Assembly (NCBI RefSeq): GCF_014851805.1
Contig: NZ_JACVAK010000003.1
Coordinates: 581,501 to 645,500, forward strand
Reading direction: 5' to 3'
From: Pseudoxanthomonas sp. PXM02
GTDB lineage: Bacteria > Pseudomonadota > Gammaproteobacteria > Xanthomonadales > Xanthomonadaceae
Length of the DNA stretch: 64,000 nt
In this document: one piece after another, positions 17,143-27,491 of the stretch
How the letters are laid out: every line of letters begins with the position of its first letter
How positions within the stretch are numbered: the first letter of the stretch is position 1
Translations under genes and position numbers: made by a program
The notes under the pieces: generated by a model
The model's database searches: none
Told to the model about the DNA's origin: nothing
The model's input: only the letters and a program-made list of their open reading frames with translations

Positions 17143-19404
<2,262 letters not shown>

Positions 19405-19546
19405 TCAGCGCGCCATTGTCGCGCGCCATCGCACGCAGGGCAAAACGTGGGGGTATGGATGCCGGCGCTACCGAATGCGGTGTCCCGGGACACGGCCCGG
19501 CGCGCAGGGTCGTTGCGACGGGAACGGTCAGGCGGTGGACGCCGCG

Positions 19547-19579
19547 CAAAAAAAGCGGGCGTGGATTACTCCACGCCCG
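19547..19579 (-). terminator. Rho-independent terminator of lipoprotein gene
   Basis: CGGGCGTGGA, loop TTAC, TCCACGCCCG: a 10-base perfect stem. On the minus strand it is followed by seven U. It lies 43 bases beyond the stop of the lipoprotein gene at 19623. Confidence 0.9.
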
Positions 19580-19622
19580 AGCTTGCCCCACACACGTGGG
19601 AGAGAGACCTGATACTGCGGGA

Positions 19623-20108
19623 TTACTTGACTTCGATTTCCTGCGTGATGCCAACCGGCTGGCCGTTCAAGGTCACGTCGACCTTGTACTTGCCGGCGGG
19701 CCAGTCGGTCGCCTTGGTGAACTCGATATTGGTGGTGCCGGCGTCTTCGGCCTTGATCGTCGCAGACTGCTTGCCGGCTTCCTGACCGTCCTGGAAAGTC
19801 AGCTTGGCTTCGACAGTTGCATCTGCAGGCGTGGTTGCATCGGTCTTCACCGACACGATGATCTTGTCCTTGACGCCAAACATGCCAACGGCTGCCACGG
19901 ACTTGTCTGCTGCGACCGTATTGCCCACGGTGACGCCAGTGGCGCTGACGGGTGCCGGTGCCGGTACGGGCTCAACAGGCGCGGGGGCGGGTTCGACAGC
20001 GGCCGGGGGCGGCGTCGCGACGGGCTCTTCCTTCTTCTTGCAGCCGACGAGCGCGACGGTGCCCACGAGTGCTGCGGCCAGGGCATAAGAGATGCGGTTC
20101 TGCTTCAT
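19623..20108 (-). CDS. Hypothetical lipoprotein
   Basis: A 161-residue protein with a lipoprotein signal (lipobox LVGC, Cys about 23) followed by KKKEEP and a proline/alanine-rich linker (about 30-55). The C-terminal domain of about 95 residues reads like an immunoglobulin-type beta sandwich (KIIVSVKTDATTPADATVEA, WPAGKYKVDVTLNGQPVG). It is a likely outer-membrane-anchored envelope protein of unknown role. It lies 32 bases downstream of the LysM gene on the same strand and ends at a clear terminator, so the two form a transcription unit. Confidence 0.8.
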   Translation of the reverse strand: MKQNRISYALAAALVGTVALVGCKKKEEPVATPPPAAVEPAPAPVEPVPAPAPVSATGVTVGNTVAADKSVAAVGMFGVKDKIIVSVKTDATTPADATVEAKLTFQDGQEAGKQSATIKAEDAGTTNIEFTKATDWPAGKYKVDVTLNGQPVGITQEIEVK

Positions 20109-20140
20109 GGGTCCGGTCCTTGTAATGAAGTGGGTAGCGA

Positions 20141-20446
20141 TCAGGCTTCAGCGGGCTTCGGCGGCAACTTGATGACCTGACCCGGAAAGATGCGGTCGGG
20201 ATCGTCGATAACGTCCCGGTTGGCTTCGAAGATCTGCTTCCAAGCATTGGCGCTGCCGTAGTGCGTCTTCGCGATCTTGGAGAGCGTGTCACCCTTCTCG
20301 ATGGTGTAGCTCTGCTCGCCGACGATCTCTTCGGTGCTGTCGACGCGTGCGGTGACATCCGAGAAATCCGCTTTCTCGACGACTTGCTCGGTCGACGTCA
20401 CCTTGGCGCTGACATCCGAGAAATCGGCCTTCTTCTCTGTGCTCAT
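20141..20446 (-). CDS. LysM domain protein with duplicated N-terminal motif
   Basis: A 101-residue protein without a signal peptide. The N-terminal 43 residues contain two tandem 19-residue copies (6-24, KADFSDVSAKVTSTEQVVE, and 25-43, KADFSDVTARVDSTEEIVG). A LysM domain (about 46-96) follows: QSYTIEKGDTLSKIAKTHYG to DRIFPGQVIKLP. It resembles YgaU/Kbp-type cytosolic or periplasmic LysM proteins of E. coli (149 residues, BON plus LysM), with the BON part replaced by the repeats. The ATG at 20446 has a GAAGGG site; a GTG three codons earlier is possible. Confidence 0.85.
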   Translation of the reverse strand: MSTEKKADFSDVSAKVTSTEQVVEKADFSDVTARVDSTEEIVGEQSYTIEKGDTLSKIAKTHYGSANAWKQIFEANRDVIDDPDRIFPGQVIKLPPKPAEA

Positions 20447-20553
20447 TGCAACCACCCTTCCTGGCAGGCTGAGGAATGGGCAAAGCGTTGCACGCGCGCT
20501 GTTAAGAAACCATAGCGCGCGCGTGAAACAGCTCTATTGTTACTTGAGTAACT

Positions 20554-21372
20554 TTACTGTCGTACGTCGCGCTTCATGAGCGGGACATTCATGTCGGCGG
20601 TGGCGCGCCAGGGATTGATGTCCAGGCCGCCGCGACGCGTGTATCGCGCCTCCACCGACAGCGAAATCGGGCGGCAGTGCGCCAGCAGATCGTGAAAAAT
20701 CCGTTCGACGCACTGCTCGTGGAATTCGGCGTGGTCGCGGAAGCTCACCAGGTAGCGAAGCAGTTCGACGCGGTCGATGCGTGGGCCGGCGTAGCGGATG
20801 ACGACGGTCGCCCAGTCGGGTTGGCCGGTGACCGGGCAGTTCGACTTCAGCAGCTCGGACGACAGGACTTCCTCGGCCTGCTCTTCCGGGTCGGCGGCGA
20901 GGAACTCGGCGCGTGGCGGACCGTAATGGTCGATCTCGACATCCAGCCCGTCGATCGACTCGCCCTCCGGCGCGTCCGCCATCGGCGGCAGACCGAAGAC
21001 CACCTGCACATCCGCCCCTGCACGCGCCGACAGGTCGGTGGCGATGCGTTCGAGCACGGCGGCGTCGCTGTTGAAGCGGGTGCTGTTGAGCGAGTTGAGG
21101 TAGAGCTTGAGCGACTTCGATTCGATGAGGCACGGCGACGTGCAGGGCACCGTCAGCGTGGCGGTCGCCACGCGCGGCTTGCCGCGGGCATCGAGCCAGC
21201 TCAGTTCGTAGCCATGCCAGCGGTCGTGGCCGACGAAAGGGAGGGCATCGGCGGCGATGCCGATCTCGTCGCGCGCGCCCTGACGCGGGATCGGGAACAG
21301 CAGGGTCGGGTCGTAGTGCGCGGGATACGCGACCTCGCGACCCAGCGAGGAGTCCTGGGGGGTGTTGTTCAT
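20554..21372 (-). CDS. queF: NADPH-dependent 7-cyano-7-deazaguanine reductase
   Basis: QueF of 272 residues, the long (YqcD-like) tunnelling-fold type, reducing preQ0 to preQ1 in queuosine synthesis. The thioimide-forming Cys is C179 in [12 protein letters not shown] with D186 nearby; the NADPH-binding [17 protein letters not shown] lies at 84-100. It lies divergent from the chagasin-like gene with a 69-base gap. No queC, queD or queE of canonical type lies in the window. Confidence 0.95.
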   Translation of the reverse strand: MNNTPQDSSLGREVAYPAHYDPTLLFPIPRQGARDEIGIAADALPFVGHDRWHGYELSWLDARGKPRVATATLTVPCTSPCLIESKSLKLYLNSLNSTRFNSDAAVLERIATDLSARAGADVQVVFGLPPMADAPEGESIDGLDVEIDHYGPPRAEFLAADPEEQAEEVLSSELLKSNCPVTGQPDWATVVIRYAGPRIDRVELLRYLVSFRDHAEFHEQCVERIFHDLLAHCRPISLSVEARYTRRGGLDINPWRATADMNVPLMKRDVRQ

Positions 21373-21441
21373 GCCGCCATTTTACGGACGGGCCCTAAAG
21401 CCGGGGTGTATAAAAGCCGCGTCTCCAGGGAGGACGCGACC

Positions 21442-21864
21442 ATGCGATCACTGCTGCTGCCCGGCCTGTGCGTGCTGCTGTCCGCCTGCGTCAGTGGCCC
21501 TGCCATCGGGAGCGGTCCGCCGCCGGCCACCTTGCCTGACGACGGCCTGGTCCGACCCCAGGGCAAGGAACCGGTATCGATGCGGGTGGGCCAGGTGCTG
21601 GAGATCGCGAAGATGGCCAACGCGAGCACCGGCTTCCAGTGGGAGTTCACCGCGGACGGCGCGCCGGTGCTGTCGCGGACGACCGGTCCGGCCACGCCCC
21701 CACCGATGGATACCCAGCCGCCTATGCCGGGTGCGCCGTCGATCGCGCGCTGGTGGTTCCGTGCGGACCAGGTGGGCGAGGTCAAGATACGGATGGTCTA
21801 TCGGCGCTCGTGGGAAACGGTGCCGCCGGCGGAAGTGGCGGAATACACGGTGATCGTCCGCTGA
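21442..21864 (+). CDS. Chagasin-like (I42) protease inhibitor lipoprotein
   Basis: A 140-residue lipoprotein (lipobox LSAC, C16). The domain shows the three inhibitor loops of chagasin: NASTGFQW near 60-67 (for NPTTGYxW), ARWWFRADQVGEVKIRMVYRR (for GxxG plus the central strand) and SWE (for RPWE). Chagasin-type inhibitors block papain-like cysteine proteases. The start at 21442 has GGAGGACG upstream; the same frame is open further upstream over queF but without a real start. It is followed after 104 bases by the transglycosylase gene. Confidence 0.85.
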   Translation: MRSLLLPGLCVLLSACVSGPAIGSGPPPATLPDDGLVRPQGKEPVSMRVGQVLEIAKMANASTGFQWEFTADGAPVLSRTTGPATPPPMDTQPPMPGAPSIARWWFRADQVGEVKIRMVYRRSWETVPPAEVAEYTVIVR

Positions 21865-21968
21865 CGCGATCCGTGCGGCATTGAGGCACGCGCTGCACGT
21901 GCATCGGCTTGGCTTCGATGCGTGCGCAAGGCAAAGTGATCCCTCCCCCGAAGGCCAGGGAGGCCGTC

Positions 21969-23252
21969 ATGATTTCGCGCGCATCCGTTCTCTGGCTGGC
22001 GTTGGTCGCTGCCGCTCCCGCCGTGGCGCAGACCTCACCCGCGGTGGTGCCACCCATCGCACCGCCGGTCGCGGCCCCGATTGCCGCCGACCCGGTCTTC
22101 ACCGCCTGCATGGCCAGCCTCCGCGGCGCGGCCGAGAAGCAGGGCGTCACGACGGCCAGCTTCGACGCGTACACGAAGGATCTGGCCGCCGACATGGGCG
22201 TGCTGGACCTGCTGGATGCGCAACCGGAATTCACCACGCCGCTGTGGGATTACCTGGCGGCGCTGGTCGACGACCAGCGCGTCAGCGATGGGCAGGCGAT
22301 GCTCACCACGCATGCCGAGCTGCTGGGCCGGGTGGCGCAGGCATACGGTGTGGATCCCGCCACCGTCGTCGCGGTCTGGGGCGTCGAGAGCGACTACGGC
22401 CGCGTGTTCGGCAAGCGACCGCTGCTGGTGTCGCTGTCCACGCTGTCGTGCTTCGGTCGCCGGCAGGCGTTCTTCCGCGGCGAGTTCCTGACCACGCTGA
22501 AGCTGCTGCAGGCGGGTGACGTGCGCGTGGAAGGACTCAACGGGTCGTGGGCCGGCGCGTTCGGGCACACGCAGTTCATGCCCAGCACCTACCAGCGCAT
22601 CGCCGTCGACTTCGATGGCGATGGCCGCCGCAACCTGATCGACAGCATTCCCGACGCGCTGGCATCGACCGCGAACTATCTGGTCAAGTCCGGCTGGCGC
22701 ACCGGCGAACCGTGGGGCTACGAAGTGAAGCTGCCGGCCGGCTTCGATGTCGCCCAGGCCGGGCGCACGAATCGCAAGCCGTTGAACCTGTGGGTGGTGC
22801 AAGGCATCGCCCGCGTCGATGGCCAGCCATTACCGGCCGACGACCGCAACGCCTCTGTGCTGGTGCCGACCGGCGTCAACGGTCCCGCGTTCGTCGTGTT
22901 CAAGAACTACGATGCGATCTACTCGTACAACGCGGCGGAGAGCTACGCGCTTGCCATCGCGTTGCTGGCGGACCGTCTGCGTGGCGGCACGGGTCTCGTT
23001 GCCGCCTGGCCGACGGACGATCCCGGTATCGGACGACCGCAGCGCCGCGAACTGCAGACGCTGCTGCTCGCACGTGGCCATGCCATCGGCACGGCGGACG
23101 GCATGATCGGCACGCAGACGCGACGCGCCATCGTGGTCGAGCAGCAGCGTTTAGGCCTGCTGCCCGCCGACGGGCGCGCCGGTACGAAGATCCTCGCCGC
23201 GCTGAAGGCCGAAGGTCCGCCGGTCGCGCCCGCGGAAGTGCCGAAGCCATGA
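21969..23252 (+). CDS. Lytic murein transglycosylase, MltB family, with peptidoglycan-binding domain
   Basis: A 427-residue periplasmic enzyme that cleaves glycan strands of peptidoglycan. The signal peptide (1-20, ending PAVA) is Sec-type without lipobox. The SLT/MltB domain carries the catalytic Glu in VAVWGVESDYGR (E140) and the motif AFGHTQFMPSTYQ. A C-terminal PG_binding_1 domain runs from about 355 (RRELQTLLLARGHAIGTADG). The ATG at 21969 follows CCAGGGAGG. It overlaps the mutarotase gene by four bases. Confidence 0.95.
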   Translation: MISRASVLWLALVAAAPAVAQTSPAVVPPIAPPVAAPIAADPVFTACMASLRGAAEKQGVTTASFDAYTKDLAADMGVLDLLDAQPEFTTPLWDYLAALVDDQRVSDGQAMLTTHAELLGRVAQAYGVDPATVVAVWGVESDYGRVFGKRPLLVSLSTLSCFGRRQAFFRGEFLTTLKLLQAGDVRVEGLNGSWAGAFGHTQFMPSTYQRIAVDFDGDGRRNLIDSIPDALASTANYLVKSGWRTGEPWGYEVKLPAGFDVAQAGRTNRKPLNLWVVQGIARVDGQPLPADDRNASVLVPTGVNGPAFVVFKNYDAIYSYNAAESYALAIALLADRLRGGTGLVAAWPTDDPGIGRPQRRELQTLLLARGHAIGTADGMIGTQTRRAIVVEQQRLGLLPADGRAGTKILAALKAEGPPVAPAEVPKP

Positions 23253-24115
23253 ATGCCCTTGCCGAAGGCGTGGCCCGCGAGACCTGGCAGGGCATCGATG
23301 TGCTGCGCGTGGAGACGCCGTTCTCCGTCGCCCGCCTCAGCCTGCATGGCGCACAACTGCTGTCGTTCGTGCCGACCGGCTTCGACGACCTGCTATGGGT
23401 GTCGCCGACCAGCGCGCTGCCGCCTAAGGCGATCCGCGGCGGCGTACCGGTCTGCTGGCCGTACTTCGGCAGGCAGGGACAGCCGGACGATGCCCTCCAG
23501 CACGGCCATGCGCGGGTCTCGCGCTGGCCGCTGACCGACGTGAAGCGCGAAGCCGACGGCACCGTGGTGCTGAAGCTCGCCCTGCCGCTGCGCGATGGCG
23601 TACCGCTGGAACTGCAGATGTCGATCCATGTCGGCCGCGAGCTGCGGCAGAGCATCGATTCCCTGCATCGCGGCGACGCGCCCTACCGGCTGACGCAGGC
23701 GCTGCACACGTATTTCCGTGTCGCCGATGCCACGCAGGCCACGGTGAGCGGCCTCGACGGATTGCGTTACGACGACAAGTACGACGGTGGCACGCACGTG
23801 CAGGATGGCGACTGGTCGCTGCACGATCCGCGTGACCCCGGTCGTAGCGACCGCATCTACGCGGGCACCGGGCACCGGTTCGATCTGCACGATCCCGCCG
23901 GTGGGCGCCGCATGCGGCTCGATACCTTCGGTAGCCGTTCGCTGGTGGTGTGGAATCCGGGCGCAGCCGGCGCGGCGGGCATCGCGGACATGCCGGACGA
24001 CGGCTGGCGTGGCTTCGTCTGCCTGGAGGCGGCGAATGCCGGCGAGGACGCCATCGAACTGGAGCCCGGTCAGCGGCACCGGCTGAGCCAGGTGATCTCG
24101 GTGTCCGCACTGTAG
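23249..24115 (+). CDS. D-hexose-6-phosphate mutarotase (YeaD-like)
   Basis: A 288-residue protein of the aldose 1-epimerase superfamily, YeaD subgroup, which interconverts anomers of glucose 6-phosphate and related sugars. Marks are the N-terminal LSLHGAQLLSFVP, the GGVPVCWPYFG loop, the His in TQALHTYFRVAD and the C-terminal VCLEAANAGEDAIELEPGQ. The start codon overlaps the transglycosylase stop (ATGA), so the genes are translationally coupled although their roles are not obviously linked. A family A repeat follows. Confidence 0.9.
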   Translation: MNALAEGVARETWQGIDVLRVETPFSVARLSLHGAQLLSFVPTGFDDLLWVSPTSALPPKAIRGGVPVCWPYFGRQGQPDDALQHGHARVSRWPLTDVKREADGTVVLKLALPLRDGVPLELQMSIHVGRELRQSIDSLHRGDAPYRLTQALHTYFRVADATQATVSGLDGLRYDDKYDGGTHVQDGDWSLHDPRDPGRSDRIYAGTGHRFDLHDPAGGRRMRLDTFGSRSLVVWNPGAAGAAGIADMPDDGWRGFVCLEAANAGEDAIELEPGQRHRLSQVISVSAL

Positions 24116-24123
24116 AACCGACC

Positions 24124-24250
24124 TGTGGGAGCGACGTAAGTCGCGATCGTGGACTGTCGGTGGCCGCCTCCTCCAAGGATCGGCGCGCTTCCTGCAGTCC
24201 GAAGACCTCCCACGCGGAAGGGTCGCGATCGCGACTTACGTCGCTCCCAC
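24124..24250. repeat. Family A palindromic repeat, copy 3
   Basis: The arms carry the CGTAAG version (left 23 bases, right 22 matching) around an 82-base spacer, so this copy is longer than the first two. It lies between the co-directional mutarotase and MFS genes and ends about 65 bases before the MFS start codon. Confidence 0.85.
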
Positions 24251-24314
24251 GAGGAGCCTCCACCACTCCGCACCATGCCCTACACTTGCGCACCTTTTCG
24301 CCGGTTCCGTTTCC

Positions 24315-25556
24315 GTGAACGCTGAAGCTCCCGCACACGCCGGCCGCCGTGCCGCCCTGATCTTCATCTTCGTCACGGTGCTGATCGACATTTTGTCGTT
24401 CGGCGTGATCATTCCGGTACTGCCGGGGCTGGTGGAAACGTTCACCGGTGGCGACGAGGCCCGTGCAGCGATCTGGGTGGGCATTTTCGGCACCGTCTTT
24501 TACGCCATCCAGTTCGTCAGCTCGCCGGTACAGGGCGCGCTCTCAGACCGCTACGGCCGTCGGCCGGTGATCCTGTTGTCGTGCCTGGGGCTCGCCGCCG
24601 ACTTTGTCCTCATGGCGGTGGCAGGGACGCTTCCGCTGCTGCTGCTGGCGCGAGTGTTCTCGGGCATGTTCTCCGCCAGCTTTACCACCGCGAATGCCTA
24701 CATCGCGGACGTTACAGCGCCGGAAAAGCGCGCGCAGGCATACGGGATGATCGGTGCTGCGTTCGGCGTCGGATTCGTCATCGGGCCATTGATCGGCGGC
24801 ATGCTGGGTGACATCAACCTCCGCTATCCGTTCTGGTTCGCTGCGGGACTGGCACTGCTGAACTTCATGTACGGATGGTTTGTGCTTCCCGAGTCGCTGC
24901 CAGCAGAAAAGCGCACCGAGCGGATCGACTGGAAGCATGCGAACCCGCTGGGTTCCATCGCGTTGTTGCGCGGGTACCCGCAGGTGTTCGGACTGGCAGC
25001 CGTGGTGTTCATCGCGAATCTTGCGCATTTCGTCTATCCGAGCGTGTTCGTGCTGTTCGCCAGTTACCGATTCCAGTGGGGGCCGAAGGAAGTCAGCTGG
25101 GTACTGGCGGCCGTCGGGGTGTGCAGCATCATCGTGAATGCGCTCCTGGTAGGCCGGGTAGTGCGCGCACTCGGTGAGCGCCGCACGATGCTGCTCGGCC
25201 TGTTGTGCGGCGTGGTCGGGTTCGTCATCTACGGATGGGCACCGGTCGGCAGTGCATTCCTGATTGGCTTGCCGATCAGTGCGTTGTGGGCGCTGGCCAC
25301 ACCCGCCGTGCAGGCGATGATTACCCGCCAGGTTGGTGAGCGCGAACAAGGTCGCGTGCAAGGCGCGCTCATGAGCCTGGTCAGCGTCTCCGGCATCCTC
25401 GGACCGCTGCTGTTCGCAGGAACCTTTGCCTTGTTCATCGGCAAACAGGCGCCCGCGCATGTCCCGGGTGCCCCGTGGTACCTGGCCGCGCTGCTGCTGT
25501 CTTGCGGTGCCCTGGTCGGCTGGCGTTTCGCGCGCCACGCAGGTGCGACGCGCTGA
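24315..25556 (+). CDS. TetA-type MFS transporter
   Basis: A 413-residue permease with 12 predicted helices of the TCR/Tet subfamily of drug:proton antiporters. The first helix region FVTVLIDILSFGVIIPVLPGLV, the loop GALSDRYGRRPVILLSCLG (motif A) and GLLCGVVGFVIYGWA are typical of Tet-like proteins, including many with no tetracycline activity. It starts with GTG at 24315. No TetR-type regulator lies next to it, so an unregulated general efflux role is more likely than dedicated resistance. Confidence 0.9.
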   Translation: MNAEAPAHAGRRAALIFIFVTVLIDILSFGVIIPVLPGLVETFTGGDEARAAIWVGIFGTVFYAIQFVSSPVQGALSDRYGRRPVILLSCLGLAADFVLMAVAGTLPLLLLARVFSGMFSASFTTANAYIADVTAPEKRAQAYGMIGAAFGVGFVIGPLIGGMLGDINLRYPFWFAAGLALLNFMYGWFVLPESLPAEKRTERIDWKHANPLGSIALLRGYPQVFGLAAVVFIANLAHFVYPSVFVLFASYRFQWGPKEVSWVLAAVGVCSIIVNALLVGRVVRALGERRTMLLGLLCGVVGFVIYGWAPVGSAFLIGLPISALWALATPAVQAMITRQVGEREQGRVQGALMSLVSVSGILGPLLFAGTFALFIGKQAPAHVPGAPWYLAALLLSCGALVGWRFARHAGATR

Positions 25557-25559
25557 TGA

Positions 25560-25587
25560 AAGAAGGCCGCCCGAAGGCGGCCTTCTT
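25560..25587. terminator. Bidirectional terminator between MFS and PepSY genes
   Basis: AAGAAGGCCGCC, loop CGAA, GGCGGCCTTCTT: a 12-base perfect stem between convergent genes (stop codons at 25556 and 25611). Short T- and A-rich ends serve both directions. Confidence 0.85.
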
Positions 25588-25610
25588 CATTCCGTCGATC
25601 GCATGACCGA

Positions 25611-26069
25611 TCAGTCGTTCTCGACGTGGATGATCTCGCCGGTGTTGGCGGCCAGGTGGATTTCCACGTCGTTGCCGTCGGCGCGTTCGGCTTCGGCCTT
25701 CCACACGCCGTCGTCGAAATCGACGTCATGGATCTTCGAATAACCGGCGGCGGCGAGCTTCGCCTTCACGTCGTTCTCGCTGAGGCTCGACACCAGCTTC
25801 TCGGCAACGATATCGCCGGTCGCCGGATTGATGCGCACGTCGACGCGCTCGCCGTTGGCGCTGGTCGCATCGGTCTCCCACTGGCCGTCCTCGAAATCGA
25901 GGTCATCGACCTTGGTGTAGCCCTTCTCGGTCAGCAGCGCGCGTACCTCGGGTTCCTTCAGCGCGTCCTTGCCGGCGGTAGGCGCAGGCGCCTGCGCGAA
26001 CGCGGCACCGGACAGGGCGGCCAGGGTGGCCAGCATCAACAGGCGATGGCGGAAGCGGATGGTCTGCAT
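25611..26069 (-). CDS. Exported protein with two PepSY-like repeats
   Basis: A 152-residue secreted protein. The signal peptide (1-26, ending AFAQA) is followed by two similar modules of about 60 residues: EVRALLTEKGYTKVDDLDFE with WETDA, then DVKAKLAAAGYSKIHDVDFD with WKAEA. Each ends in a strand pair about DIVAEK or EIIHVE. This is the PepSY/YpeB pattern, thought to bind or inhibit peptidases in the envelope. The ATG at 26069 gives the signal peptide; the frame upstream is not better. The following 129 bases up to 26198 hold no gene that I can see. Confidence 0.8.
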   Translation of the reverse strand: MQTIRFRHRLLMLATLAALSGAAFAQAPAPTAGKDALKEPEVRALLTEKGYTKVDDLDFEDGQWETDATSANGERVDVRINPATGDIVAEKLVSSLSENDVKAKLAAAGYSKIHDVDFDDGVWKAEAERADGNDVEIHLAANTGEIIHVEND

Positions 26070-26198
26070 GGGGATCGTCTCCTGCAAGGATGGAGTGGCG
26101 ATCCTGCCCATGCCGACATCACCTGCAGGTGAATCCCGTGCGCTGGAACTGAATGCTCCACACCGCGTTCACCTGCATGAGCCGTGTGCGAACAGCGC

Positions 26199-27377
26199 TC
26201 AGCGGCGGCGCAGTACCAGCAGGGTGACGACACCCGCCACCAAACCCCAGAACGCCGAGCCGATGCCGGCCAGCGACAGGCCCGATGCCGTGACCAGGAA
26301 CGTCACCAGTGCCGGCTCGCGATCCGCTTCCTCGCGCAGCGCGGCCGCGAGGCTGTTGCCGATGGTGCCGAGCAGGGCGATGCCGGCAATGGCGAGGATC
26401 AGCTCCTTCGGGAACGCCGCGAACAGTGCCGCGACCGTCGCGCCGAACAGGCCGACGATGACGTAGAACACGCCGGCCGCAACGGCGGCGACATAGCGGC
26501 GCGACGCGTCCTCGTGCGCTTCGCGTCCCATGCAGATGGCCGCGGTGATCGCTGCGAGGTTCAGCGCGAACGCACCGAACGGCGCAAGCAGCAGGTTGGT
26601 GATGCCGGTCCAGCCGACCACCGGCGAGATCGGGATCGGGTAGCCCGATGCGCGTATCACCGCCACGCCCGGCACGTTCTGCGAGGCCATCGTCACGATG
26701 AAGAGCGGCAACGCGATGCCGATGATGGCCGCGAACGAGAACGTGGGCATGGTGAAGATCGGCTTCGCCAACTGCAGCGTCAGCCCCTCCACATGCAGCA
26801 GCCCCAGGCCCGCCGCGAACGCAATGCCGACCAGCAGCGTCAGGATCACCGCATAGCGCGGCAGCAGGCGGCGCGCGAGCAGGTAGACCGCGAACATCGT
26901 CAGCACCATGCCGAGCTGCGTCTTCATCGCGGCGAACGCGTCGATGCCGAAGCGCAGCAGCACGCCGGCCAGCATGCCCGAGGCCAGCGACACCGGGATG
27001 CGGCTGATCATGCGCTCGAAGAAGCCGGAGAAGCCGCACGCCGCGATCAGCAGCGCCGACAGCAGGAACGCGCCTATAGCATCGGACAGCGGCAGCCCGG
27101 CCGCGCTGCTGATCAGCATGGCCGCGCCCGGCGTCGACCACGCGGTCACCACCGGCATGCGGTAGCGCAGCGACAGTCCGATGCAGGTCAGGCCCATGCC
27201 CAGGCCGAGCGCCCACATCCACGAGCTGATCTCCTCCGGTGACGCGCCCAGCGACTGCGCCGCCTGGAACACGATCACCGCCGAACTGGCGAAGCCGACC
27301 AGCACGGTGACGAAGCCGGCCGCGATGGCGGAGAGGGAGAGGTCCTTGAGGAGATGGCGGGGAGGGTTGGAGTTCAT
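26199..27377 (-). CDS. BenE family benzoate/H+ symporter-like transporter
   Basis: A 392-residue membrane protein with about 12 hydrophobic helices of the BenE (YdcO) family. Marks are VVTAWSTPGAAMLISS, FGIDAFAAMKTQL and LPLFIVTMASQNVPGVAV with the family's SQN motif. BenE of Acinetobacter takes up benzoate, but no benzoate catabolic gene lies nearby, so the substrate is open. It lies downstream of the methylglyoxal synthase gene on the same strand; the gap contains a family A repeat. Confidence 0.85.
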   Translation of the reverse strand: MNSNPPRHLLKDLSLSAIAAGFVTVLVGFASSAVIVFQAAQSLGASPEEISSWMWALGLGMGLTCIGLSLRYRMPVVTAWSTPGAAMLISSAAGLPLSDAIGAFLLSALLIAACGFSGFFERMISRIPVSLASGMLAGVLLRFGIDAFAAMKTQLGMVLTMFAVYLLARRLLPRYAVILTLLVGIAFAAGLGLLHVEGLTLQLAKPIFTMPTFSFAAIIGIALPLFIVTMASQNVPGVAVIRASGYPIPISPVVGWTGITNLLLAPFGAFALNLAAITAAICMGREAHEDASRRYVAAVAAGVFYVIVGLFGATVAALFAAFPKELILAIAGIALLGTIGNSLAAALREEADREPALVTFLVTASGLSLAGIGSAFWGLVAGVVTLLVLRRR

Positions 27378-27391
27378 GAGCTCATCAGTCC

Positions 27392-27491
27392 TGTGGGAGC
27401 GACGTAAGTCGCGAACGCTTTCTCACCTTGTTGCAGGGGCCACTTCGTCCTCGATACTTACCGCGCTTTCGCGACTTACGTCGCTCCCACA
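27392..27491. repeat. Family A palindromic repeat, copy 4
   Basis: Two 23-base arms of the CGTAAG version flank a 54-base spacer. The right arm overlaps the last 16 bases of the methylglyoxal synthase gene: the codons for V-G-A-T and the TAA stop are read from the arm. The element then fills the gap to benE. Confidence 0.9.

Noticed and set aside
24315-25556. A dedicated tetracycline resistance gene
   Set aside because: The protein is of the Tet-like MFS subfamily, but no TetR regulator or mobile element is near and such chromosomal members often have other substrates.
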